Source of the DNA: Erysipelotrichaceae bacterium
Lineage (GTDB): Bacteria; Bacillota_I; Bacilli_A; Erysipelotrichales; Erysipelotrichaceae
DNA: 64,000 nt
Assembly (NCBI GenBank): GCA_017539025.1
Contig: JAFYHT010000066.1
Coordinates: 124,001 to 188,000, forward strand
Direction: 5' to 3'
Shown here one piece after another: positions 9,258 to 17,501 of the stretch. Below the pieces are notes generated by a model. The model was not told the DNA's origin, searched no databases, and saw only the letters and a program-made list of their open reading frames with translations. The translations under genes were made by a program, and so were the position numbers. The first letter of the stretch is position 1; each line of letters begins with the position of its first letter.

Positions 9258-10061
9258 ATGAAAAGGATTGAATTACAGATCGATTCAAAACGAGGAACGA
9301 AGATCCCTGTGACGATCGTTGAACCGGGATCCTATCCGGCAAGACTGCTGATCCTTGCGCATGGCTTTAAGGCCAAGAGGACGGAAGACGGAAGATTTCT
9401 GACAGTCGCCGAAGCTTTGGCGAATCAGGGGATCCTGTCGGTGATGATGGGCTTTCCGGGTTGTGATGAATCAAAGGAAGATTTCATCAGCTATACCCTT
9501 GAAAACTGTATGGATGACATCGACAGCTGTTATGAATATGTAAAAGAAAACTATGAACTGGATCTAAGTGATGTCGGGATGATCGGCTACAGTATGGGCG
9601 GCAGACTTGTATGTCTCTACATTCAGAAACATCCGGAGATCGGCTGTATCGCTTTGTGGACAGCTTCTTCTCTTGATGAGATCGGAGAAGAATTCTTAGG
9701 CATCCCATTAGATGAGATGAAAAAAGAGATGAATGAAAAAGGATATTGCGACTTCCACAATCTCTTTGATGATACATACATCAAGCTGAACAAGGAACTG
9801 ATCGATGATATGGAAGGGCTGTCTCCGGAAAAGGGATTATCAGAATATAAAGGTGCAGCGATCATCATCCATGGCGATGAAGATGATACCGTACCATTCT
9901 CAGCTTCTGAAAATGCATACGCAAGATTAAAGAACGCAAAAGAAAAGAGATTTGTAAAGATCGAAGGAGCTGACCATGGCTTTGGTGCGTGGAATGACAG
10001 ACCTGATCTGTCTAGACAGCTGACAGATCATACGATCGCATTCTTTGAGGAGAATCTTTGA
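9258..10061 (+). CDS. alpha/beta hydrolase, dienelactone-hydrolase/BAAT-like
   Basis: A 267-residue cytoplasmic serine hydrolase. It has an oxyanion-side HGFKAKRTED loop, nucleophile elbow GYSMGG, acid HGDEDDTVPF and catalytic His in GADHGFG, the order expected for the alpha/beta hydrolase fold. ATG 9258 sits 7 nt after GGGGAG, better than 9252 or GTG 9243. It follows the GH1 gene within a few bases and overlaps the next gene by one base (TGATG). An acyl or acetyl esterase acting on sugars is plausible from its place, but no substrate is shown. Confidence 0.85.
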   Translation: MKRIELQIDSKRGTKIPVTIVEPGSYPARLLILAHGFKAKRTEDGRFLTVAEALANQGILSVMMGFPGCDESKEDFISYTLENCMDDIDSCYEYVKENYELDLSDVGMIGYSMGGRLVCLYIQKHPEIGCIALWTASSLDEIGEEFLGIPLDEMKKEMNEKGYCDFHNLFDDTYIKLNKELIDDMEGLSPEKGLSEYKGAAIIIHGDEDDTVPFSASENAYARLKNAKEKRFVKIEGADHGFGAWNDRPDLSRQLTDHTIAFFEENL

Positions 10062-12034
10062 TGAAACTGACGATCGGCAATAAAGAAGAATATCTGAAGA
10101 AAGTCTATGCCTCTTGGTTAGGCAAGGTCATTGGCGTACAGCTTGGATCACCGGTCGAAGGCTGGAGTCACGAAAAGATCATGGAGAAGTATCCGAATGA
10201 TGAAGGATACCTCGTGAATTATGATGTCTATGCTTCAGACGATGATATCAACGGTCCTCTGTTTTTCATCAGAGCTTTATTGGATCACGATGAGATCTCT
10301 GCCGAGAAGATCGGCGATGCTTTTCTGAATTATCTTTGCGAGTATCATGGTTTCTTCTGGTGGGGTGGTGTCGGTGTTTCCACGGAACACACCGCTTATG
10401 AAAATCTAAAAAAAGGGATCAGGGCACCGGCTTCCGGAAGTATCGAAACAAATGGTCTGACCATTGCCGAACAGATCGGCGGTCAGATCTTCTCCGACTG
10501 CTGGGGCTATGTAGCAGGCTATGATCCTTTGCTGGCGAAGAAACTGGCAGCGATGGCATCGAGTGTCACACACGATGGAAACGGGATAGAGGGCGGCATC
10601 TTTGTGGCTGTTGCGATCGCTCTGGCAATGCAGAAAGATGACATCCATGAAGTATTGAAGGAAACATTGAATCATCTTGATCAGGAGAAAGAGTATTGTA
10701 AAGTCGCAAGGGACATCATCCGCTTCTATGAGAACGATAAGAGCGACTGGAATCAATGTCTGAAATACATTCAGGATCATTACGGATATGACAGATATCC
10801 GGGTGTCTGTCACATCATTCCGAATATGGCGCTGATGATCATGGCGATGTGCTATGGCGACAATGATTTTGATAAGACTCTGATCATGCTGAATCGATCG
10901 GGTTGGGATACCGACTGCAACTGCGGAAATGTCGGAAGCATCATGGGTGCCTTACTGGGACTTGAAGGGATCAATGAGAAATGGATCAGGCCGATCAACG
11001 ATCTCACCAACTGTTCAAGTGCTGTTGGATACCTGAACATTCAATATATCTCTCAGGCAGCGATGATGTTTACAAAGCTGGCTTATCAGCTGCAGGGGAT
11101 GAAGATCGATGACTTTAAGATGTTCTGCCTTCCGTATGGCACAAGAGGGATACGTTGCAATGAAGGAACAGTTGAAGTGAGAAACGATCAGCTCCATGTG
11201 AACAGTAAGGATATCTATAGCTATGCCTACTATCTGAGAAAGGATCTCTACGATGCCAGGTATGATCCGGAGTTTTCACCGATCGTTGAGCCAGGTGATA
11301 TCGTATCGATCGATCTGTATAATGACAATCTCTGTGATTATGAATCATATGTCGTTGATTGCGAAGGAAACGAGTATAAGGATACTTATTTCATTGAAGG
11401 AGGAGACAGGATCGATATTCATGTTCCTGAAGGGAAAAATCTCGTCGTCAATCGCATCGGTCTGAGATCAAAGAGACCTTATCGGATCAGGAACATCACT
11501 GTCACAAGAAAGCCGAAACTCGAATATGATTTCAAAGATTATCCGATCGATCACTATGGTCCAAGGTATGGCGGCGATGACATGAACAACATCAGGGCTT
11601 TCGTGAAACATTCCGGGGAATGGGATATCGATGATTCTCTGATCGGAAGAAGTTCAGATCACGCGTTGATCTCTTCGGGTTGCTATGGAAATGTCTATTC
11701 CCGGATCGAATGGGATTTTGCGATCGAAAAGGGAAGTGAATGTGAAGCCGTATTTGATATGAGGGGCTATCTGGATCATTGCGCATTAGGCATCAGGAAT
11801 GAGCAGCTCGTTTTGGTCGAAAAGAAAAAGGAAGAAAAGATCCTGAAAGCTCATCCGATCAGATGGGACAGAAACAGGAGATACAAGCTGATCATCGAAA
11901 GAAAAGAAAACGGGATCCTTGTAACTTTTGATGGAAAGGAATATGAGTTCCCGTCAGCAGATCTGAAGGATCTCTTTGGAGTTTGCCTTGGGAAAGATTG
12001 TATCTGCAGGACATATTCTTTGAAGCTGAGCTGA
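10061..12034 (+). CDS. ADP-ribosylglycohydrolase-family protein with C-terminal beta-sandwich
   Basis: A 657-residue protein. Residues 1-345 match the ADP-ribosylglycohydrolase (DraG/ARH) fold: LGKVIGVQLGSPVEGW, metal motif SDDDINGP, and the late metal loop GWDTDCNCGNVGSIMGALLG. The remaining 310 residues are beta-rich and resemble carbohydrate-binding or jelly-roll modules. No signal peptide is seen. Classical members remove ADP-ribose from arginine. Long versions beside glycosidases may act on other glycosidic bonds, and this one follows a GH1 gene and an esterase. ATG 10061 has GAGGAG 8 nt upstream and overlaps the previous stop. Confidence 0.85.
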   Translation: MKLTIGNKEEYLKKVYASWLGKVIGVQLGSPVEGWSHEKIMEKYPNDEGYLVNYDVYASDDDINGPLFFIRALLDHDEISAEKIGDAFLNYLCEYHGFFWWGGVGVSTEHTAYENLKKGIRAPASGSIETNGLTIAEQIGGQIFSDCWGYVAGYDPLLAKKLAAMASSVTHDGNGIEGGIFVAVAIALAMQKDDIHEVLKETLNHLDQEKEYCKVARDIIRFYENDKSDWNQCLKYIQDHYGYDRYPGVCHIIPNMALMIMAMCYGDNDFDKTLIMLNRSGWDTDCNCGNVGSIMGALLGLEGINEKWIRPINDLTNCSSAVGYLNIQYISQAAMMFTKLAYQLQGMKIDDFKMFCLPYGTRGIRCNEGTVEVRNDQLHVNSKDIYSYAYYLRKDLYDARYDPEFSPIVEPGDIVSIDLYNDNLCDYESYVVDCEGNEYKDTYFIEGGDRIDIHVPEGKNLVVNRIGLRSKRPYRIRNITVTRKPKLEYDFKDYPIDHYGPRYGGDDMNNIRAFVKHSGEWDIDDSLIGRSSDHALISSGCYGNVYSRIEWDFAIEKGSECEAVFDMRGYLDHCALGIRNEQLVLVEKKKEEKILKAHPIRWDRNRRYKLIIERKENGILVTFDGKEYEFPSADLKDLFGVCLGKDCICRTYSLKLS

Positions 12035-12072
12035 GATAAAATAGAAGTGATAGAGAAAGGAAAAAATCATCT

Positions 12073-12783
12073 ATGAAAGAGTTTAACGGAACACCGCACA
12101 ACACCGCTAAGAAGGGTGATATCGCAAAGACCGTCATCATGCCAGGAGATCCTTTGCGTGCAAAGTATATCGCTGAGAATTTCTTGGAAAACGCAAAAGA
12201 ATTCAACCACGTCAGGAATATGTTGGGATATACCGGAACATACAAGGGAGTTCCTGTTTCGGTCATGGGACATGGCATGGGTATCCCTTCAATGGCGATC
12301 TATTCCTATGAACTGTATAAATTCTACGATGTCGAGAATATCATCCGTGTCGGATCCTGCGGAGGAAGACTGGATGAGATGAAGATCTTTGATACGATCC
12401 TTGTGGAAGCAGCCTATTCCACTTCTTCTTTTGCGGATACGGCTTTTGCGTATAAGGAGGATCTGATGTATCCCGATCCTGGTCTGACGAACTTACTGTC
12501 GGAAACGATCGAGGAAAAGGGAAAGAAAGTATTCAGGGGGATCGTTCACAGCGGCGACTGCTTCTATGATGATCCTGCAGTTCAGAAGAAAGAACCTTAT
12601 GAGATCATTGCCGGAGAGATGGAGTGTTTCGGACTCTTTGCGAATGCGAGATATCTGAATAAGAAAGCTGCCGGTTTATTGACTGTTTCCGATAAGCCTG
12701 GTGAAGAAGCAAGTCCTGAAGAAAGACAGACGGCGTTCAACGATATGATCGAGATCGCATTGGATACCGTATTGAAGATATAG
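12073..12783 (+). CDS. deoD: purine-nucleoside phosphorylase, DeoD type
   Basis: A 236-residue DeoD-type hexameric purine nucleoside phosphorylase, converting (deoxy)nucleoside plus phosphate to base and pentose-1-phosphate. Characteristic features are PGDPLRAKYIAE, the phosphate-site stretch GHGMGIPSMAIY, RVGSCG, and EMECFGLF with the substrate Glu pair. Full family length. AAAGGAA lies upstream of ATG 12073, and GATAAAAT at 12035-12042 is a possible -10. Two deoxyribosyltransferases follow, so the three genes form a deoxynucleoside salvage set. Confidence 0.95.
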   Translation: MKEFNGTPHNTAKKGDIAKTVIMPGDPLRAKYIAENFLENAKEFNHVRNMLGYTGTYKGVPVSVMGHGMGIPSMAIYSYELYKFYDVENIIRVGSCGGRLDEMKIFDTILVEAAYSTSSFADTAFAYKEDLMYPDPGLTNLLSETIEEKGKKVFRGIVHSGDCFYDDPAVQKKEPYEIIAGEMECFGLFANARYLNKKAAGLLTVSDKPGEEASPEERQTAFNDMIEIALDTVLKI

Positions 12784-12785
12784 TT

Positions 12786-13301
12786 ATGGAAAAGAAAAAG
12801 ATATACCTTTCAGGTCCTGATCGTTTAAAGAAAAACGCAAGGGAACTGTTTAAAGAGAAAAAGGAACTCTGTGAAAGATACGGCTTTGAACTGATCGAAT
12901 ATCCCGATGCGCTTTTTGAAATGAAAGACACATTGGAAAACGGTGAAAGGATCGCAAGGGAAAGACTTGAACTGTTGAAACAGTGCGACATCATCATCGC
13001 TGATACCAGAGATTTCAGAAGTTATGTCGAACCATACAGCGAGTGTGCCTTTGAACTTGGTATGGCGTATGCCTTGAACAAGAAACTGTATTCCTATATG
13101 CCGGATGCCAGGATCTGTGATGAAAGATACAGCGGTGAGAAGCATCTGAATGAAAACGGAAGACTGGTCGACAAGGATGGGATCTCTTTTGAACCGGGTC
13201 CATTGAATCTGATGTTGGAATACTCTTCAAAGATCATTGAAGGAGATCTGGAAGCAGCTTTAAGAGCTATAAAAGAAGATCTTGAGAAAGGAGCTTTCTG
13301 A
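12786..13301 (+). CDS. nucleoside 2-deoxyribosyltransferase, copy 1
   Basis: A 171-residue member of the nucleoside 2-deoxyribosyltransferase family, which swaps bases between deoxynucleosides. It shows YLSGPDRL at the N-terminus, DIIIADTRDFR and the active-site segment SECAFELGMAYALNKKLYSY with the catalytic Glu. It starts 2 nt after deoD and overlaps the next family member. Whether it also hydrolyses nucleosides or 5-hydroxymethyl-dUMP-like substrates, as some relatives do, cannot be judged. Confidence 0.87.
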   Translation: MEKKKIYLSGPDRLKKNARELFKEKKELCERYGFELIEYPDALFEMKDTLENGERIARERLELLKQCDIIIADTRDFRSYVEPYSECAFELGMAYALNKKLYSYMPDARICDERYSGEKHLNENGRLVDKDGISFEPGPLNLMLEYSSKIIEGDLEAALRAIKEDLEKGAF

Positions 13302-13861
13302 TGTTTATCGATAAAAAGGGAAATCTCAGAAAACCTGTTGTCTACCTGGCTGACTTTGAAATGTTTCTGCCGACATGCGATGAGACAGTCAAGCACTGGA
13401 AGAAGACCTGCGATAAGTATGGTCTGATCGGGCTCTTCCCGGGAGAGGGCGATCCTGTCCTTCCGGGTGACAATTTCTGGCAAAGAGTATTCGATCACGA
13501 CTTCAATCACATGATGCATTGCGATATGTGCATCGCTCAGCTGGATGACTGGAGAGGTCATGAACCCGACAGCGGTACCTTATGGGAACTGGGCTGGTTC
13601 GTTGCCTTAGACATGCCTTCCTATGGATTCTACGGCGGTGAGAAAACGATGATCGAAAGAAAGATCGAAAGGACTGAAGAAGACGGCATCTATTACGATA
13701 AGGAAGGATACGGCATCGAAGATAAGGGCTATGCGTTTGACAATATCCTGCACCTGGTGAAGATCGCTGACAGCTTTGAGGAAGCGTGTAAAATGGCGAG
13801 AGCCGATTTCGACAAGCAGCTGATCGCTGCCGGATACGAACCTTATAAAATAGAAGAATAA
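13301..13861 (+). CDS. nucleoside 2-deoxyribosyltransferase, copy 2
   Basis: A 186-residue second member of the same superfamily with quite different sequence: VVYLADFEMFLP at the N-terminus, DMCIAQLDDWRGHEPDSGTLWELGWFVALDMPSYGFY as the central active-site stretch with catalytic Glu. ATG 13301 overlaps the first copy's stop (TGATG) and has AAAGGAG upstream. Side-by-side divergent copies suggest different base preference or an unequal subunit enzyme. Shares a terminator with the convergent minus-strand gene. Confidence 0.87.
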   Translation: MFIDKKGNLRKPVVYLADFEMFLPTCDETVKHWKKTCDKYGLIGLFPGEGDPVLPGDNFWQRVFDHDFNHMMHCDMCIAQLDDWRGHEPDSGTLWELGWFVALDMPSYGFYGGEKTMIERKIERTEEDGIYYDKEGYGIEDKGYAFDNILHLVKIADSFEEACKMARADFDKQLIAAGYEPYKIEE

Positions 13862-13867
13862 AAAAAG

Positions 13868-13907
13868 AAAACCTTATGGTTTCCGATATGGATCTCCATA
13901 AGGTTTT
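13868..13907. terminator. bidirectional intrinsic terminator
   Basis: AAAACCTTATGG (13868-13879) pairs perfectly with CCATAAGGTTTT (13896-13907) across a 16-nt loop. T-runs are present in both directions, serving the deoxyribosyltransferase operon and the convergent minus-strand gene. Confidence 0.85.
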
Positions 13908-13915
13908 ATTATTGT

Positions 13916-14497
13916 CTATTCCTTGTTTTCCTTGGCTTCTTCTTCGTACATCTTGTAGAGCTGTTTGAAGTAAGTATCATCATAATCTTCCCATTGCGGG
14001 ATGACTTTGGATGCTTCATCCAGGAAGTAGAAGATATCTCTGCCCAGTTCGAATCTTCCCTTATTGGTATGCATGTCATAGGCGTAATCAGGGATCTCAG
14101 GGATCTCACCTTTCTCATTTTCTTTCATGATGATGTTTTTGACGTGGTCGGTGGATCTTTCTTTCTTGCATCGGCATAAGTATCTGATGGCGTAGAGGAA
14201 GAAGATCGGGCGATCGCCATCGCCATATGGGAATTCTTTTCTCAGTTCATTCAATGTCTTGATGATCACAAGAGCGTTGGGATCACCAAAGCCGATATCT
14301 TCAACAGGGATGACCATGAGTCTTGTCCAGAGCTTCTCTTCGTGGAAAGAAGAAGTGGCATAAAGTTCATAGGCAAAGCGCATGGCGAGGTCTTCTTCAC
14401 CTCTTCTGATACATTTCTGAACAGCTGAGATCAGTAAGTCGGCGCTGATTCCGTGTTTTGATGTGGTATAGGCCCAGGCATCATAGTATTCTGACAT
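13916..14497 (-). CDS. stand-alone RarA/MgsA C-terminal domain protein
   Basis: A 193-residue protein resembling only the C-terminal tetramerisation/helical region of RarA (MgsA) replication-repair ATPases. Segments such as DLLISAVQKCIRRGEEDLAMRF and LMVIPVEDIGFGDPNALV align with RarA's 'KSMRGSD..AA..' and 'ASEDIG.A.P.A' motifs. No Walker A/B AAA+ core exists in the frame or just upstream. AAGGAG precedes the ATG at 14497. A partner for replication-fork proteins is possible. It is monocistronic; function is inferred from the domain alone. Confidence 0.75.
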   Translation of the reverse strand: MSEYYDAWAYTTSKHGISADLLISAVQKCIRRGEEDLAMRFAYELYATSSFHEEKLWTRLMVIPVEDIGFGDPNALVIIKTLNELRKEFPYGDGDRPIFFLYAIRYLCRCKKERSTDHVKNIIMKENEKGEIPEIPDYAYDMHTNKGRFELGRDIFYFLDEASKVIPQWEDYDDTYFKQLYKMYEEEAKENKE

Positions 14498-14642
14498 GAT
14501 TATTCTCCTTTTTCGTTTTCTACAGATTCATCTTATTTCAGCAGAAAACGGCTTGTCAAGAAGAGGAAAATACGGTTTTTATCATGTTTTTTCTCAAGAA
14601 AAAAACACCTGTGAAAAAAGGATCCTGAAACGCCATTTTACA

Positions 14643-14671
14643 TTGAAAGTGGCTTATAGAGATGATAAAAT
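14643..14671 (+). promoter_or_regulatory. strong sigma-A promoter of the nucleoside ABC importer operon
   Basis: TTGAAA (14643-14648), 17-bp spacer, TAAAAT (14666-14671) with an extended TGA. This is the best -35/-10 pair seen in the window. The leader to ATG 14735 is about 57 nt and ends in AAAGGAGAG. The rest of the 237-nt gap (14498-14734) shows no gene or recognised riboswitch. Confidence 0.8.
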
Positions 14672-14734
14672 ATCTGTGTCATTGAAATAGTGTTTTTTCT
14701 ATTTCTTTAGGCAAAATAGGAAAAGGAGAGAAAA

Positions 14735-15862
14735 ATGAAGAAATTATTAACTGTATTACTGGCAGCTTTAATGTTATTCGCATTAGTTGGCTGTGGTAAG
14801 AAAGAAGAACCAGCTCCGGCTGACACTACTCCTGCTGATGACGGTGTAACTAAGGTTGCAGTTCTCATCCCGCACAGAGGCGACCAGTCATATTTTGACA
14901 CAATCGCAGGTGCTGCTGATGAAATGAATGCTCAGCCTAACCTCACTGTCGATGTATTCGAGTGTGACCCTTCTGGTGAAAAGTCAGAAGCTAACTGGAT
15001 GAACTGGTTTGACAACGTATGTGAAGACCACGCTTATGACCTCGTTGTCTGTGGTAACGGTGATTACGAAGACTTCTTATACAAGGCTTGTGAGAAGTAT
15101 CCTGATCAGCTGTTCTTCAACTACGACTATGACTTCGTTCCGGAATCAGGAATCCCTGCAAACTGCTACAGCACTAAGTGCAACACTGCAGAATTAGGTT
15201 ACCTGGTTGGTTCTTTATCTGCTGCTATCACTAAGACAGGTACAGTTGGTGTCGTCGTCGGTATGGACGCTCAGGCTATGAACCAGTTCATTTCTGGTTA
15301 CTGCCAGGTTTTAACTGACAATGGTGTCAAGTATGTCATTTCTTATCCGGGTTCATTCTCTGATACAGCTTTAGGTAAGGAAGTTACTGATGACATGATC
15401 GCTAAGGGTGCTGACGTTATCTGGCAGGTTGCCGGTGGCTTAGGCAATGGTGTTATCGATGCTTGCTCTGCTCATGATGATGTATGGTGCATCGGTGTTG
15501 ACCAGGACCAGTACTTACAGTTCAAGGATACTAACCCTGACTGGGCTAACACTATCCTGACTTCTGCTTTAAAGAACACTGGTGTTCCTCTTAAGGCTTT
15601 CATCGAAATGGTTGCTAACGGCAATTACGCTGACAAGCTCGGCAAGGCTGAGATGTGGGGTATCGCTCTGAACGGTGTCGGTCTGGCTGAAAACGATTTC
15701 TACATGGCTAACACTGACGAAGCTACAAGAGCTAAGCTCGCTGAAGTTCTTGCTTCTGTTGTTAACGGTGAAGTTAAGGTTATCGACGCTCTGACTGACT
15801 GGAATGCAGATGAATACGCTGCTAACTGGCCTGCTCTCAGAGATGGCAACCGTGTTGAGTAA
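14735..15862 (+). CDS. BMP-family (nucleoside-binding) lipoprotein of an ABC importer
   Basis: A 375-residue substrate-binding lipoprotein of the BMP/PnrA family, which captures purine and other nucleosides. The signal peptide ends in the lipobox LVGC (Cys20). The mature part starts VAVLIPHRGDQSYFDTIAGAADEM, followed by the two-lobed binding fold. Codon use differs sharply from neighbours (GCT, ACT, AAC, GAC, GTT favoured; few GATC), as in very highly expressed genes. It has a strong promoter, and a terminator separates it from the ATPase gene, so the binding protein would be made in excess. Permeases and a nucleoside hydrolase follow. Confidence 0.93.
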   Translation: MKKLLTVLLAALMLFALVGCGKKEEPAPADTTPADDGVTKVAVLIPHRGDQSYFDTIAGAADEMNAQPNLTVDVFECDPSGEKSEANWMNWFDNVCEDHAYDLVVCGNGDYEDFLYKACEKYPDQLFFNYDYDFVPESGIPANCYSTKCNTAELGYLVGSLSAAITKTGTVGVVVGMDAQAMNQFISGYCQVLTDNGVKYVISYPGSFSDTALGKEVTDDMIAKGADVIWQVAGGLGNGVIDACSAHDDVWCIGVDQDQYLQFKDTNPDWANTILTSALKNTGVPLKAFIEMVANGNYADKLGKAEMWGIALNGVGLAENDFYMANTDEATRAKLAEVLASVVNGEVKVIDALTDWNADEYAANWPALRDGNRVE

Positions 15863-15886
15863 TTATTAATTAATTTTTGCTTGATC

Positions 15887-15920
15887 AAGTCATGCGCTGT
15901 TTTACGGCGCATGACTTTTT
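15887..15920 (+). terminator. intercistronic terminator after the BMP lipoprotein gene
   Basis: AAGTCATGCGC (15887-15897), loop TGTTTTACG, GCGCATGACTT (15907-15917), then T residues: an 11-bp perfect stem. It sits between binding protein and ATPase genes of one operon, so it probably acts as a partial terminator that sets their ratio. Confidence 0.85.
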
Positions 15921-15938
15921 CTAAATTAGGAGGATCTA

Positions 15939-17501
15939 ATGAGTGAGACGATATTGAAACTTGATAATGTTACAAAAGTCTATCCCAACGGAACTGTGGC
16001 GAATCGTGACATTAACATGGAATTCGAAAAGGGAGAGATCCACTCGATCGTCGGAGAGAACGGTGCCGGTAAGTCGACACTGATGAAAGTCATCTTCGGT
16101 ATCGAGAGACCTTCAAGCGGTTCCGTGACTTACAAAGGAGAAGAGACGAACTTCTCCAGTTCCATGGATGCGATCAAAGCAGGTATCGGTATGGTGCACC
16201 AGCACTTTATGCTGATCCCGTCTTTTTCGATCGTAGACAATATCATTCTGGGCGATGAGCCTAAGAGTGGTATCTTTATCGATAAGAAGGAAGCTGCCAG
16301 AAGGTGTCAGGAATTATCTGACAAGTATGATTTTGAACTCGATGTAAATGCCAAGGTTTCGACCCTTTCAGTTGCGAAGAGACAGAAAGTTGAAATATTG
16401 AAGACCCTGTATCGTAATGCTGAACTGATCATCCTGGATGAACCGACTTCAGTTCTGACTCCGCAGGAAACGGATAAGCTGTTCGATCAGCTACGTTCTT
16501 TCAAGGAGCAGGGACATACGATCCTGTTCATTTCCCATAAGCTGGAAGAAGTCAAGAAGATCTCGGATAAGATCTCTGTCATCAGAAACGGTGTTTCCAA
16601 GGGTACTTATCTCAATGAAGAACTGACGATGCAGCAGCTGACGAATCTGATCATCGGAAGAGATCTGGATTCCGATATGAATGCGTATAAGACACATGAA
16701 GATTTCCATAACGAAAAGGCTCTTGAGATCAAAGATCTCTATATGGAAAGAAATGGCAAACCGGTTTTGGATCACATGTCATTTGCGGTCAAGAACGGTG
16801 AGATCTTAGGTATTGCCGGTGTTGAAGGAAACGGCCAGCAGGAACTGGTCAGATGTATCACAGGTCTGGAAGAGACAGCTTATACAGGTGACATCGTTAT
16901 CTGCGGTAATAGAGTCAACGATCTCAACATCAAGGGACGCAGAAATCTGGGTATGGCTTATATTCCGGAAGACAGAATGGGCGATGGTATCGCCGGTTCG
17001 CTGCCGATCTCTGACAACCTGATCTCTACCTACTATGACAGAGATGATATCAACAACAAGGTGTTCATGAATTCAAAAGCAATCAGAGAGACTTCCGAAA
17101 ATCTCGTCAAGACTTTCGCGGTCAAGACCAAGACGATCGATACTTCTGTCAACAGCCTTTCCGGTGGTAATATCCAGAAGGTCGTCGTTGCCAGAGAATA
17201 CAACACGAATTCAAAATTCATGATCGCTGAACAGCCGACTCACGGTATCGATATCGGTTCTGAAGAGTTCGTTCACCACAAACTGATCGAAATGCGCAAC
17301 GCCGGTGCAGGCATCCTGCTGGTATCTGCCAACCTGAACGAAGTCATGTCTTTATCAGACAGGATCATCGTCATGTTTGACGGACAGATTGCAGGTTACT
17401 TCCCGAATGCGAAAGATGTTTCTGAATCAGAACTCGGTATGTATATGTTAGGCGCGAAACACCAGACGCCTGAAGAGATAGGAGGTGCCTTGAATGACTG
17501 A
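15939..17501 (+). CDS. nucleoside ABC importer ATPase, two NBDs fused
   Basis: A 520-residue tandem ATPase of the NupO/RbsA-like type energising nucleoside uptake. NBD1 has Walker A GENGAGKST, signature LSVAKRQ and Walker B LIILDEPTS. NBD2 has a degenerate Walker A (GVEGNGQQEL), a clean signature LSGGNIQK and MIAEQPTHGID. The usual Gly in the NBD1 signature (LSVGxxQ) is Ala. Start ATG 15939 follows TAGGAGG. It overlaps the first permease gene by 8 nt. Confidence 0.93.
   Translation: MSETILKLDNVTKVYPNGTVANRDINMEFEKGEIHSIVGENGAGKSTLMKVIFGIERPSSGSVTYKGEETNFSSSMDAIKAGIGMVHQHFMLIPSFSIVDNIILGDEPKSGIFIDKKEAARRCQELSDKYDFELDVNAKVSTLSVAKRQKVEILKTLYRNAELIILDEPTSVLTPQETDKLFDQLRSFKEQGHTILFISHKLEEVKKISDKISVIRNGVSKGTYLNEELTMQQLTNLIIGRDLDSDMNAYKTHEDFHNEKALEIKDLYMERNGKPVLDHMSFAVKNGEILGIAGVEGNGQQELVRCITGLEETAYTGDIVICGNRVNDLNIKGRRNLGMAYIPEDRMGDGIAGSLPISDNLISTYYDRDDINNKVFMNSKAIRETSENLVKTFAVKTKTIDTSVNSLSGGNIQKVVVAREYNTNSKFMIAEQPTHGIDIGSEEFVHHKLIEMRNAGAGILLVSANLNEVMSLSDRIIVMFDGQIAGYFPNAKDVSESELGMYMLGAKHQTPEEIGGALND

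Noticed and set aside
14498..14734. Purine riboswitch in the leader of the nucleoside importer
   Set aside because: The leader is only about 57 nt from the promoter and shows no three-way junction or conserved loop sequences.
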